This document shows positions 8,247 through 16,670 of a stretch of 58,579 nucleotides of DNA, one piece after another; within the stretch, counting starts at the first letter, position 1; each line of letters begins with the position of its first letter. The notes under the pieces are model-generated. The model saw only the letters and a list, made by a program, of their open reading frames with translations, made no database searches and was not told the DNA's origin. Source of the DNA: Bacteroidales bacterium (GTDB taxonomy: Bacteria > Bacteroidota > Bacteroidia > Bacteroidales > UBA932); contig JAFYVM010000003.1 in NCBI GenBank assembly GCA_017549145.1, positions 1-58,579 on the forward strand, written 5' to 3'. Made by a program: the position numbers and the translations under genes.

Positions 8247-9911
8247 TTATTCTGCCATCTCAGTTGTGTAGGTGTTGAGGGAAAATTCTTTAGGACGCTT
8301 CATCACTTCTTTGCTGCTGTTAGCGTATTCGTCTTTTACTTCGATTACAAGTGTCGTGGTTGGGCTTGATGCCTGAACCCTGAATATAGTTCCTGAAAGT
8401 TGAGGGCCTGAGTCAGTCAGGCTTTTTTCGTACATTAACGTGAAGAGTGGGTCGTATGTTTCTACCTTGACTGCAGTGAGGTTTTTTTCGCTTCCATCAG
8501 CCATCTGTTCCTTGACTGTTATTCTCCATGATGGCTTATAGTCCCAGACGTTGATATATACGTAGTTGTTCTTGTCCTCGCCAACTATTTCACCAGTGAT
8601 CTTCGATGTAGTCAGATTCATCTGGTTCCTGTCGTATGCTCGGAACATGTAGTCTGAATTTTTGCCTATGGCTTTATACCTTGAGGTGTATCTTCTATTC
8701 TGGAACGTCAGGATCCTATAGCCTCCCGGAGTGCCGTCGGTGCATAGATTCAAGCCTTTAAGGGCTGGAACCCAGAAATTACCGCTTATGGCACCGCTGT
8801 TCCATTCTGTTACTTTCAGACCACTTACATCATAATTTTCTATGTTGTAGAGGTAGTGTGTGTGACCGCTGATGAACAGTACATTCTTGAATTTCTTGAA
8901 TGGGGCAGTGATTTCCTCGACTGACGCATTAACTGAGTCTGTGTTCCCTTTTTGTGGCTTGCCTCTGAAATTGAACAGAGGTATGTGGATGGAGACGATG
9001 ACTGGAGTGTCCTCTGATACATAGGAAAGGTCTTCTTTAAGCCATTGCATATCGTACTTGGTTACTCCACGCATGTTTCCTCTGCTGTCTTTGCTTGTTA
9101 TGTCTCCTTTATTTGTTGTGATCACATCATCCAGTGACACAAAGTGGACTCCGCTGATATTGTATGAGAAGCAGGTTGGGCCAAGTTTGCTGCGATATGC
9201 ATCCATACATGTTCTGTCTTCACCTGTTGCCTGAAATTCGCTCAAAGAATCGAACTGCATGTCGTTGTCATGGTTTCCGACGGTATTGAATACTCTGAGC
9301 CCATTCAGTTTTCTCATGGTCAAGATATAATTTGTTATTCCGATCATATCACCATGATACCAGTACCAGTCCCATGTCATATCTCCCAGTGTCAGACCAT
9401 AGACTGGCCACATATTGATACTTGGAAGATATTTGTTGATTTCACGAATAAATGTGTCATTGAATTCAGCAACGCTTTTCTCACTGAAAATCTGGATGTC
9501 GCCCATGACAATCATAGTGCTCTGAGCCTGATCTTCCTGGACTAATGAGAAGTCCACTCTTTCAGGTGTTGCCGATTTTGTTTTCAGACCTTTCCAGAAT
9601 CCTGCTGAGGGCAGGGAAGCCTCAGCCATAGTGTAACCAGATGGAATAGAAATAAATACGTAACCATTTTCCTTGGCGGATTTGATATTATACACTCCGT
9701 CATTGCCTGTGCGGACAACGGTAACTCCATCAGACACAGATACGTTTTTGAGTGGGCGATCGCCGCACATTACTTTACCGTATATGTTGGCACCTTCCTG
9801 TGGTGTCAGTTCTTCAGCCGGTGTCTCCGGGATTTGCTGCTCACAAGAAACTGCTGTCACGACTGACAGCAGTAAAATGATTATTCTAGAAAGGCGTCTT
9901 GAAGTTTTCAT
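8247..9911 (-). CDS. calcineurin-like metallophosphoesterase lipoprotein (MetallophosN/C type)
   Basis: The 554-residue product has a lipoprotein signal (TAVSC, Cys23) and a beta-sandwich N-domain (residues about 40-125, ANIYGKVMCGDRPLKNV) of the kind placed before phosphoesterases in Bacteroidota. The catalytic domain shows the metal ligands in order: MGDIQIF, TLGDMTWD, VGNHDND, VSIHIP and SGHTHYL. A C-terminal beta domain follows (about 400-545). The likely role is cleavage of a phosphomonoester or diester at the surface or in the periplasm; the substrate is unknown. It sits 16 bp after the small barrel gene and ends before a hairpin, so it is probably the last gene of the methionine/threonine unit. 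Confidence 0.85.
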   Translation of the reverse strand: MKTSRRLSRIIILLLSVVTAVSCEQQIPETPAEELTPQEGANIYGKVMCGDRPLKNVSVSDGVTVVRTGNDGVYNIKSAKENGYVFISIPSGYTMAEASLPSAGFWKGLKTKSATPERVDFSLVQEDQAQSTMIVMGDIQIFSEKSVAEFNDTFIREINKYLPSINMWPVYGLTLGDMTWDWYWYHGDMIGITNYILTMRKLNGLRVFNTVGNHDNDMQFDSLSEFQATGEDRTCMDAYRSKLGPTCFSYNISGVHFVSLDDVITTNKGDITSKDSRGNMRGVTKYDMQWLKEDLSYVSEDTPVIVSIHIPLFNFRGKPQKGNTDSVNASVEEITAPFKKFKNVLFISGHTHYLYNIENYDVSGLKVTEWNSGAISGNFWVPALKGLNLCTDGTPGGYRILTFQNRRYTSRYKAIGKNSDYMFRAYDRNQMNLTTSKITGEIVGEDKNNYVYINVWDYKPSWRITVKEQMADGSEKNLTAVKVETYDPLFTLMYEKSLTDSGPQLSGTIFRVQASSPTTTLVIEVKDEYANSSKEVMKRPKEFSLNTYTTEMAE

Positions 9912-9927
9912 GTTAAGTTAGGGTTGA

Positions 9928-10467
9928 CTAGAAGATTGTGAAACCAATTCCGATTTCGAGCATTGCCATGTTCCTGCCAGTCTTGTATTGCTTAAAATAT
10001 GAACAACCGACTCCTACATAAGGTGAGCTGCCTAGTCCATGGAATCCAAGGTTGATTGCAGCCTTTGCTTTAAAATAATTGATGTCGGAATTGATATATG
10101 TCGAGCCTCCTGATAGCACAAATTCTATTGCTGTGTGATCCTTCATAAGTACTGTGTATGAAGCACCTAATCCGAGAGTTCCCTGTTCGACATAGTTTTG
10201 TGTGCTCTGGCGGTTGACAAGAAGCAAATCAGCTGTGATTGGAACAAAGAGGGCCCAATTCTGATTGAAACGATATCCTGGGTTGATTGAGATTCCATAT
10301 AATCCGAAATCTGGTTTGCCCCAGCCTTGGAATTCGCCGCCAGCCAAATTGAATTCTGCAGTTGTGTACAAGTGGGGTACTTTCTCCCTGTAGTTTATTG
10401 TCTCTTGAGCAAATGTACTTACAGTAGCGATTACCATCGCTGCAAGGATTACCATAATTCGTTTCAT
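9928..10467 (-). CDS. small outer-membrane beta-barrel protein, function unknown
   Basis: The 179-residue product has a classical signal peptide cleaved after TVSTFAQ. It is followed by alternating amphipathic strands rich in Tyr, Phe and Gly (YGISINPGYRF, LGLGASYTVL, SPYVGVGCSYFKQYK) and ends in IGIGFTIF with a C-terminal Phe, the usual barrel-assembly signal. It resembles an 8-strand outer-membrane protein. I do not recognise a specific family. It lies between a M28 peptidase gene and a phosphoesterase gene in the same direction. Confidence 0.7.
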   Translation of the reverse strand: MKRIMVILAAMVIATVSTFAQETINYREKVPHLYTTAEFNLAGGEFQGWGKPDFGLYGISINPGYRFNQNWALFVPITADLLLVNRQSTQNYVEQGTLGLGASYTVLMKDHTAIEFVLSGGSTYINSDINYFKAKAAINLGFHGLGSSPYVGVGCSYFKQYKTGRNMAMLEIGIGFTIF

Positions 10468-10516
10468 AGCATAATGGATTAAATGATTATTGTCCGAAAG
10501 TTAAGTAATTATTTAA

Positions 10517-11776
10517 TTAGTCGGAAATGATTTCTATAAAATCTGTGATGATATTGAAGATAGGCTCGTAGTTAGTGAAGATTGAGTTTTTCCATGTGTC
10601 GTGTATGGTGTGGTAGAATTTGAATGCATCTCCATCCTCATTCATAAGGAAGATACATGGTACATTTCTCTGAGCGAAAGGGTAGTGGTCGCTGTTTCCG
10701 GCCAGCTCGCCTCTATGCAACTCCTTGAAGTAACCCTTCTCTGCATTGATCTTCTCGAATACGGCGAATCCATCCATTCCTTCGTTGCTCACCTCGCAGT
10801 ACTGAACAGGATTATTGTCTGCAATCATATCAAGGTTAATCAGATATTTGATTTGATTTAGCGGAGCCACAGGATGCTCTGCATACCACTCAGAACCTCT
10901 GAGGTTTGCATCCTCTCCGGAGAAAGCGATGAAGTACATGTCATATTCTGGCTGGTTCTTAGCGTAATATGAAGCCAGAGTGATGATTGCAGCTGTGCCG
11001 GATGCATTGTCGTGTGCACCTGGATAATAAGTCTTTTTGCCAAGTTTGCCAAGGTGGTCGTAGTGTGCTGTAAAGACATAGCAGCTGTCATGTCTTTTGC
11101 CTTCTACCTTTGCGATTACATTGAAACACTCATAATCCTTGAGAAACTCATTCTCCATATCCACCTTGATGGTCTTTGCATCCATAGGGAAGTCTGGAGT
11201 TACCCAGATGATAGGTTTTTCTCTTACAACCTCTCCATAGGCCTTGTAGAATTTGAGAGGAGACTCCCAGGTGTAAATCAGACCGGAGTTGCTGCAGCCC
11301 TCTTTGCTCTGCAGTTTTCTGAAGTCTGCGCGATGCTTGAAGCTATACATGAAGTCGCATACGACATAGGCTCCCTTGTACTCTTCACTTGCAAGGTCTG
11401 CAAAGATCTTTTCAGAATTGTAATTGAGGGTGTCAATATAGTACAGCTTATATTCTCCCTTGCATGAAGGATTAAACTCTCTTAGAGTAAAGTCCACTCC
11501 CGGCACCTGCTTCTTGCCGTCAACGCTGAATTCCATCTTGCCAGGGAAGGTGTTGATGTCCAATTTGAAAGGCTGGCAGACAACCTCGTCGGCTCCAACC
11601 TTTTCAAACTCCTTGGCAATCCACTTTCCTGCCTTGTTTGCGCCGTCTTCAGCGTAGCCACGGCCCTGATATTTAGCAGAACTGAGTTCCTTTACAATCT
11701 TTTTGTAATGTGCCAGATCCTGTGCGCCAAGCTGTATTGAAACAGCTGCCACGATCAGAAGTAAGATTTTTTTCAT
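10517..11776 (-). CDS. M28 family zinc peptidase (secreted)
   Basis: The 419-residue product has a signal peptide ending about SIQLGAQ. It has the two-zinc M28 aminopeptidase core with expected ligands: TAHYDHLG (His), GAHDNASG (bridging Asp), SGEDANLRGSEW (catalytic and ligand Glu/Asp), LDMIADN (Asp) and NSDHYPF (His). All appear present. A protease-associated-like insertion occupies about residues 100-200. It probably trims peptides in the periplasm. The start lies 12 bp after the metY stop, so it is likely co-transcribed with amino-acid biosynthesis genes, perhaps as a peptide-scavenging partner (inference). Confidence 0.88.
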   Translation of the reverse strand: MKKILLLIVAAVSIQLGAQDLAHYKKIVKELSSAKYQGRGYAEDGANKAGKWIAKEFEKVGADEVVCQPFKLDINTFPGKMEFSVDGKKQVPGVDFTLREFNPSCKGEYKLYYIDTLNYNSEKIFADLASEEYKGAYVVCDFMYSFKHRADFRKLQSKEGCSNSGLIYTWESPLKFYKAYGEVVREKPIIWVTPDFPMDAKTIKVDMENEFLKDYECFNVIAKVEGKRHDSCYVFTAHYDHLGKLGKKTYYPGAHDNASGTAAIITLASYYAKNQPEYDMYFIAFSGEDANLRGSEWYAEHPVAPLNQIKYLINLDMIADNNPVQYCEVSNEGMDGFAVFEKINAEKGYFKELHRGELAGNSDHYPFAQRNVPCIFLMNEDGDAFKFYHTIHDTWKNSIFTNYEPIFNIITDFIEIISD

Positions 11777-11788
11777 AAGCTTTCCATA

Positions 11789-13066
11789 TTAGTCAAGCGC
11801 TGCTTTCAAGTCAGCGATAAGGTCATCTACGTTTTCAATTCCTACGCTCAGACGGAGCATGTTTGGATAAACGCCTGCTGCAATCTTCTCTTCAGGACTG
11901 AGCTGTGAGTGCGTTGTGGATGCCGGGTGTACAATGAGTGATTTAGCATCTCCCACGCTTCCCACATGAAGGATGAGCTCGAGGCGGGTAACTAAGGCTG
12001 CAGCAGCTTCAAAGCCTCCTTTGACGCGGAATGTGAGCACGCCACCGAAGCCATGCTTGAGATATTTGCATCCTAGTTCATGGTATGGATTACTCTTCAG
12101 TCCCGGGTAATTGACACTCTCTACTGCAGGATGCTTCTCTAAGAACTCTGCTACTGCAAGGGTGTTGTCGCAACTGCGCTGGGCACGGAGTGAAAGAGTC
12201 TCAAGGCCCAGAAGCATAAGGAATGAATTGAATGGAGACTGAGCAGGGCCGATGTTCCTGAGTCCGTCTACACGTACTCTTCCGGCAAAGGCTGCGTTTC
12301 CGAATACTTCTTTATATACAAGTCCGTGGTAACTCTCAGATGGTGCTGCGAGCAGTGGATATTTTTCTGCTGTCCAGTCGAAGTTACCTCCGTCCACAAC
12401 GACTCCTCCGAGTGCTGTACCATGTCCTCCGATCCACTTTGTGGCAGAGTGAACTGATACGTTTGCGCCCCATTCAAATGGTCTGAAGAGATAGCCTCCC
12501 ATGCCGAATGTGTTGTCCACCATGACGCAGATGCCCTTGCGGCGAGCCATCTCAATTATAGGCTCATAGTCAGGAATGTTGAACGCCGGATTGCCCAGGT
12601 TTTCAAGGTAGATGGCCTTGGTACGACTGTCTACGAGTGATTCCAGGTCCTTGACGTTGTCACTCTTTGCAAAGCGCACCTGGATACCCATGTCGCGGAG
12701 TGTGATGGCGAACATTGTGAATGTGCCTCCATAAAGGAATGGCTGTGCTACGATGTTGTCACCTGGACCACAGATGTTGGTGATTGTGAGGAATACTGCA
12801 GACTGTCCTGAGGCTGTTGCAACTGCTGCTACACCACCTTCAAGTGCAGCCATCCTCTTTTCAAACACTTCTGTAGTCGTATTTGTGATACGTGTATAGA
12901 TATTGCCGGCTCTCTTCAGTTCGAACAGCTCGGCACCATATTCCATGCTATCGAAGGTATAGGCTGTGCTTTGGTAGATAGGCACTGCTGTGCCCTTCGA
13001 TACAGGATCGATTTCCTGTCCGGCCCTGACCTGCAATGTCTCAAATTTATAGTTCTTCTTTTCCAT
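11789..13066 (-). CDS. metY: O-acetylhomoserine sulfhydrylase (PLP)
   Basis: The 425-residue Cys/Met-metabolism PLP enzyme makes homocysteine from O-acetylhomoserine and sulfide. The N-terminus FETLQVRAGQEIDPVSKG and the segment STAYTFDSMEYG are typical of MetY. The PLP lysine is in SATKWIGGHG (Lys210), preceded by the pyridine-binding Asp in VMVDNTFG. The C-terminal LRLSVGIENVDDLIADL is also diagnostic. About 425 residues is the normal MetY length, longer than MetB/MetC. The gene starts 3 bp after the aspartokinase-homoserine dehydrogenase stop and completes the direct sulfhydrylation route with metX. Confidence 0.93.
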   Translation of the reverse strand: MEKKNYKFETLQVRAGQEIDPVSKGTAVPIYQSTAYTFDSMEYGAELFELKRAGNIYTRITNTTTEVFEKRMAALEGGVAAVATASGQSAVFLTITNICGPGDNIVAQPFLYGGTFTMFAITLRDMGIQVRFAKSDNVKDLESLVDSRTKAIYLENLGNPAFNIPDYEPIIEMARRKGICVMVDNTFGMGGYLFRPFEWGANVSVHSATKWIGGHGTALGGVVVDGGNFDWTAEKYPLLAAPSESYHGLVYKEVFGNAAFAGRVRVDGLRNIGPAQSPFNSFLMLLGLETLSLRAQRSCDNTLAVAEFLEKHPAVESVNYPGLKSNPYHELGCKYLKHGFGGVLTFRVKGGFEAAAALVTRLELILHVGSVGDAKSLIVHPASTTHSQLSPEEKIAAGVYPNMLRLSVGIENVDDLIADLKAALD

Positions 13067-13069
13067 AAA

Positions 13070-15532
13070 TTACATGATGATGTCGTTCAACACTCCGGAT
13101 GCAGTCTGATATGCTCCTGCTCCAGCACCCTGGATCACGAGTGGAGAAGGGTAGAATTCAGTCTGGATGAGGGCGGCATTATCTGTTCCACAGAGGTTGT
13201 AGAGCGGGTGAGTGCTGTCGATAGATTCAAGACCGATTTTCGCCTTATAGCCGAACGGAGCCTCAGCATTCTTCACAAGTGATGCAACAAATCTCTGGCG
13301 AAGTCCCTTTGCCGCAGCCTCGTTATATCTGGTTGCGAACATTTCCTCATTTGCAGCGAGTTTAGCATAGAATGCGTCCACATCTCCTTCAAAGAACTCC
13401 TCAGGAAGTAGAGGTGATATGTTCACATCCTTTTCGTCGATACCGACTCCAGCCTCACGTGAGAGGATGAGAAGCTTACGGAGAACATCGCGTCCGCTGA
13501 GGTCCAGACGTGGATCCGGCTCTGTATAACCAGCATCCTGAGCTCTCTTGACTACTTCTGCAAAGGTACCCCCTTCGCCTCCAGCATAGTTGCTGAAGAT
13601 ATAATTGAGTGTACCGCTGAGTACTGCCTCGATGCGCAGAATCTCATCGCCGCTATGTACGCTTCGTGAGATGGACTCAAGGATTGGGAGTGCTGCGCCT
13701 ACAGTGGTTTCGTAACGGAGAGTCGCTCCAATCTCGATTGCTGCCTCTTTGAGCGCTGAATAGTGCTTGTATGGTGCTGAGAACGTGATCTTGTTACATG
13801 CCACTACAGAGTAACCCTTCTTGAATAGGTTCATATATTTGAACGCGATGTCAGCTGAGGCTGTACAATCCACGAATACAGAGTTCTCAAGAGTAAGGGT
13901 CGCAAGCTGAGTGAAGTATGCCTCATCTGCCGCATTCTCTCCTGCAGCGAGCTGCTCGGCTATATTTTCGAGTGAAAGTCCGTTCTTGTCAAGGATGAAC
14001 CTGCGGCTGTTTGCCAGTCCGCAAACATGAAGTCTTCTACCTGTGCGTTTCTCAATCTTTTCGCGATTCTTTCCGATAATGTCAACAAGAGCCTTTCCTA
14101 CTACACCATAACCTGCGATGAAAAGGTGGATGTCCTTACCGCTACGGCAGTCGAAGAACTCATTGTGAATGGTGCGGATGGCTGCTTCAGTGTCTTTAGA
14201 TGAGATGATCACTGACACATTACGCTCAGATGAACCCTGAGCTGTAGCGCGGACAGGGATACTGTTGTTGCCAAGAGCGGCAAGCATACGTCCAGTAGCT
14301 CCACTCTGATTAAGCACATCGTCTCCTACAAGGCATACGATTGAGAATCCTTTCTCTACTTTGAGCGGGTTGAGTTTGCCGAGAGAAATCTCGTAAGCAA
14401 AACATCTGTCTGCAGCCTCACGTGCCTTCTCTGCGTCCTTTTCAGAAACTGCGATACACATTGTGTGTACAGAAGAAGCCTGAGTGATGAGGATGATATT
14501 GATGTCGTTCTGGCTTAGAGTCTCGAAAAGACGGCTTGAGAAGCCAGGAATGCCGACCATGCCGCTGCCTTCCAATGAAAGCAGAGCGATATTGTCAGAA
14601 TTTGATATACCGATAACAGAACCCTTTGTGCGTGGCGGATTTTTTTCGATAAGGGTTCCATGAGCCTCAGGATCGAAGGTGTTCTTTACATAGATCGGAA
14701 TACCTTCTGCTACAACAGGCTGGATTGTAGGCGGATAGATGACCTTCGCTCCGAAGTGTGAGAGCTCGAGAGCAGCCTTGTATGAAATGTTGCTGATTGA
14801 ACGTGCTGTCGGAACAACCTTAGGGTTTGATGTCATCATGCCCGGTACGTCTGTCCAGATCTCAAGATTGCGTGCCTTGCAGCCCACTGCATATAGCGAT
14901 GCAGTGTAGTCTGAACCGCCACGACCGAGGGTTGTAGTACGTCCCTGCTTGTCAGAAGCGATGAACCCTGGAAGAACGAAAAGCTGAGTGATAGGGTTGT
15001 TCTCTATCATCTCATTCACCTTGGAATATGTCTTCTGTGCATCCACGATGTTCTTGTCACCCTTGGCTACAGTGCGGATAATCTGGCGTGAGTCAATCCA
15101 CTTTGTTGCAATGCCGATAGTGGCAAGCTTGGTCGCGAGAATCTTGGTAGACCAAAGTTCTCCGAATGCCTGGATGGCATCCAGGCTGGCTGGGGAGAGC
15201 TCGCCGAGGAGGAATACTCCCTGTGCGATGCTTCTGAGTGAGTCGAACAGACCGTCGCATACTTCCATCGATTCTTCCTGCTTTTCGCGTGGAAGGAAGT
15301 CCTTGATGATGACATGATGCTTCTCCTGCAGCTCATCAATCAGCACCTTGTAGTTTTCGTCTCTCTGTGAAGCGAGGGTTCCGATTTTGATGAGAGTGTC
15401 TGTACATCCGCTGATTGCAGATGACACGAGGATTGTTCTGTCGCGGTCCACCGCCTTGGTGACGATGTCGACTACCAGTGACATATTTTGTGCGTTCGCA
15501 ACTGACGATCCGCCGAATTTCAGTACTTGCAT
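13070..15532 (-). CDS. thrA: bifunctional aspartokinase / homoserine dehydrogenase
   Basis: The 820-residue fusion catalyses the first and third steps from aspartate to homoserine. Aspartokinase spans about residues 1-290 (VLKFGGSSVAN at the start, TLGRGGSDYTA in the middle). Two ACT-type regulatory segments span about 310-455 (SLEGSGMVGIPG, VCLVGDDVLNQSGATGRM), suggesting allosteric control by threonine or lysine. Homoserine dehydrogenase spans about 465-820, with the NAD(P) loop AGYGVVGKAL and the motif VLSGTLNYIFSN. Full length for the ThrA/MetL family. It lies between metX (6 bp) and metY (3 bp), so the products supply methionine as well as threonine. The symbol could equally be metL. Confidence 0.93.
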   Translation of the reverse strand: MQVLKFGGSSVANAQNMSLVVDIVTKAVDRDRTILVSSAISGCTDTLIKIGTLASQRDENYKVLIDELQEKHHVIIKDFLPREKQEESMEVCDGLFDSLRSIAQGVFLLGELSPASLDAIQAFGELWSTKILATKLATIGIATKWIDSRQIIRTVAKGDKNIVDAQKTYSKVNEMIENNPITQLFVLPGFIASDKQGRTTTLGRGGSDYTASLYAVGCKARNLEIWTDVPGMMTSNPKVVPTARSISNISYKAALELSHFGAKVIYPPTIQPVVAEGIPIYVKNTFDPEAHGTLIEKNPPRTKGSVIGISNSDNIALLSLEGSGMVGIPGFSSRLFETLSQNDINIILITQASSVHTMCIAVSEKDAEKAREAADRCFAYEISLGKLNPLKVEKGFSIVCLVGDDVLNQSGATGRMLAALGNNSIPVRATAQGSSERNVSVIISSKDTEAAIRTIHNEFFDCRSGKDIHLFIAGYGVVGKALVDIIGKNREKIEKRTGRRLHVCGLANSRRFILDKNGLSLENIAEQLAAGENAADEAYFTQLATLTLENSVFVDCTASADIAFKYMNLFKKGYSVVACNKITFSAPYKHYSALKEAAIEIGATLRYETTVGAALPILESISRSVHSGDEILRIEAVLSGTLNYIFSNYAGGEGGTFAEVVKRAQDAGYTEPDPRLDLSGRDVLRKLLILSREAGVGIDEKDVNISPLLPEEFFEGDVDAFYAKLAANEEMFATRYNEAAAKGLRQRFVASLVKNAEAPFGYKAKIGLESIDSTHPLYNLCGTDNAALIQTEFYPSPLVIQGAGAGAYQTASGVLNDIIM

Positions 15533-15538
15533 ATATTA

Positions 15539-16561
15539 TTACGGTAATAATGGTTCAATGATCTTAGTAAGCTGGTCGTTTTCCAGAAGGAAACCGTCGT
15601 GCCCGAACTTTGAGGTAATCTCATGGTATCTGGCTCCCGGGATGCATGATGCAATTAACTTCTGCTCCTCGACAGGGAAAAGACCGTCGCTGTCAATACC
15701 GATGATCGTGCAATCGGACTTGATTGTGCCGAGCGCCTTTTCAACTCCTCCGCGTCCTCTGCCCACATTGTTGCTGTCCACCGATCCGCAGAGATAGTAA
15801 TATGAGTAGGCATCGAATCTGTCGGAAAGTTTCTTTCCCTGGTATCTCTGGTATGATCCGGCCTTGTCAGCAAACAGGCAGTCTTCATCCTTTTCCCGCT
15901 GCGTTGCGTTGTATCCTGCATAGCTTCTATATGAGATGAGACCGATGCTTCGGGCGCATCTGAGGCCGTTTTCTCCGCCTCGCAGACTTGAGCACTCACG
16001 GAAGGTCGGGTCTGTTTCAAGTGCCATTCGCATTGACTCATTGAATGCAGTCAGCCATGGAGTCACTCTTGCTCCGCAAGCGATGTAAATGGCAGTCTTG
16101 ATGACTTCGGGCTCCATGATTGACCATTCGATGGATTGGAATCCTCCAATGGATCCGCCTACCATGAGGTCGATCTGTCCGATGCCAAGATGCCTGCGGA
16201 CAAGGTCGTTTGCGCGCACTATGTCGCGGACTGTTACTGCTGGGAAATCAAAGTAATATGGCTTGCCTGTAGAAGGATTCTCGGTAGCCGGACCGGATGA
16301 TCCGTATGCTGATCCGAGCATGTTCGCGCAGACTACAAAGTATTTTTCTGTATCGAAGAGTTTGCCGGGGCCAACGAGTTCCGGCCACCAATCTTCAGCA
16401 TCTGAGTTTGCAGTGAGGGCATGGCAGATCCATATTACCTTGCGGTCGTCGTTTTTATGCCATTCGCGTTCCGAACAATGATACACTACCTTCAGACTGT
16501 CAACGCTTCCACCTGCCTCAAACTCAAATATATCGTTATGTATGTATTCTTTTCTAACCAT
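15539..16561 (-). CDS. metX: homoserine O-acetyltransferase
   Basis: The alpha/beta-hydrolase-fold acyltransferase (341 residues from this start) activates homoserine with an acetyl group. Visible motifs are CHALTANSDAEDWW, NMLGSAYGSSGP (typical MetX), the nucleophile elbow GGSIGGFQ (Ser137), the acid in GIDSDGLFP and the histidine in SKFGHDGFLLE. The frame stays open to a farther start at 16633, but a TATATTTG -7 box at 16596-16603 lies inside that extension. The ATG at 16561 is therefore preferred. This is the first gene of the metX-thrA-metY cluster. The leader is only about 28 nt, so there is no room for a SAM riboswitch. Some family members use succinyl-CoA; acetyl is inferred from the MetY partner. 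Confidence 0.92.
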   Translation of the reverse strand: MVRKEYIHNDIFEFEAGGSVDSLKVVYHCSEREWHKNDDRKVIWICHALTANSDAEDWWPELVGPGKLFDTEKYFVVCANMLGSAYGSSGPATENPSTGKPYYFDFPAVTVRDIVRANDLVRRHLGIGQIDLMVGGSIGGFQSIEWSIMEPEVIKTAIYIACGARVTPWLTAFNESMRMALETDPTFRECSSLRGGENGLRCARSIGLISYRSYAGYNATQREKDEDCLFADKAGSYQRYQGKKLSDRFDAYSYYYLCGSVDSNNVGRGRGGVEKALGTIKSDCTIIGIDSDGLFPVEEQKLIASCIPGARYHEITSKFGHDGFLLENDQLTKIIEPLLP

Positions 16562-16595
16562 GTTACAAGATCTTATCTTGTTAGACGCAACGATA

Positions 16596-16603
16596 CAAAT
16601 ATA
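16596..16603 (-). promoter_or_regulatory. -7 promoter box for metX-thrA-metY
   Basis: On the minus strand this reads TATATTTG, an exact TAnnTTTG match, 35 bp upstream of the metX ATG. It helps fix the metX start. A -33 TTG at consensus spacing is not clear. Confidence 0.6.
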
Positions 16604-16670
16604 AGAAAAATTACCCACAAGAGCGAATAACAAAAGATTTATATAACTTTATGGTCAAAATTCTTGACCT

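Noticed and set aside
16562-16633. N-terminal extension of MetX by 24 residues
   Set aside because: The extension spans a good -7 promoter box, and its residues do not resemble the MetX start; ATG 16561 is preferred.
16562-16670. SAM or S-box riboswitch ahead of metX
   Set aside because: The inferred leader is only about 28 nt and shows no conserved riboswitch helices.
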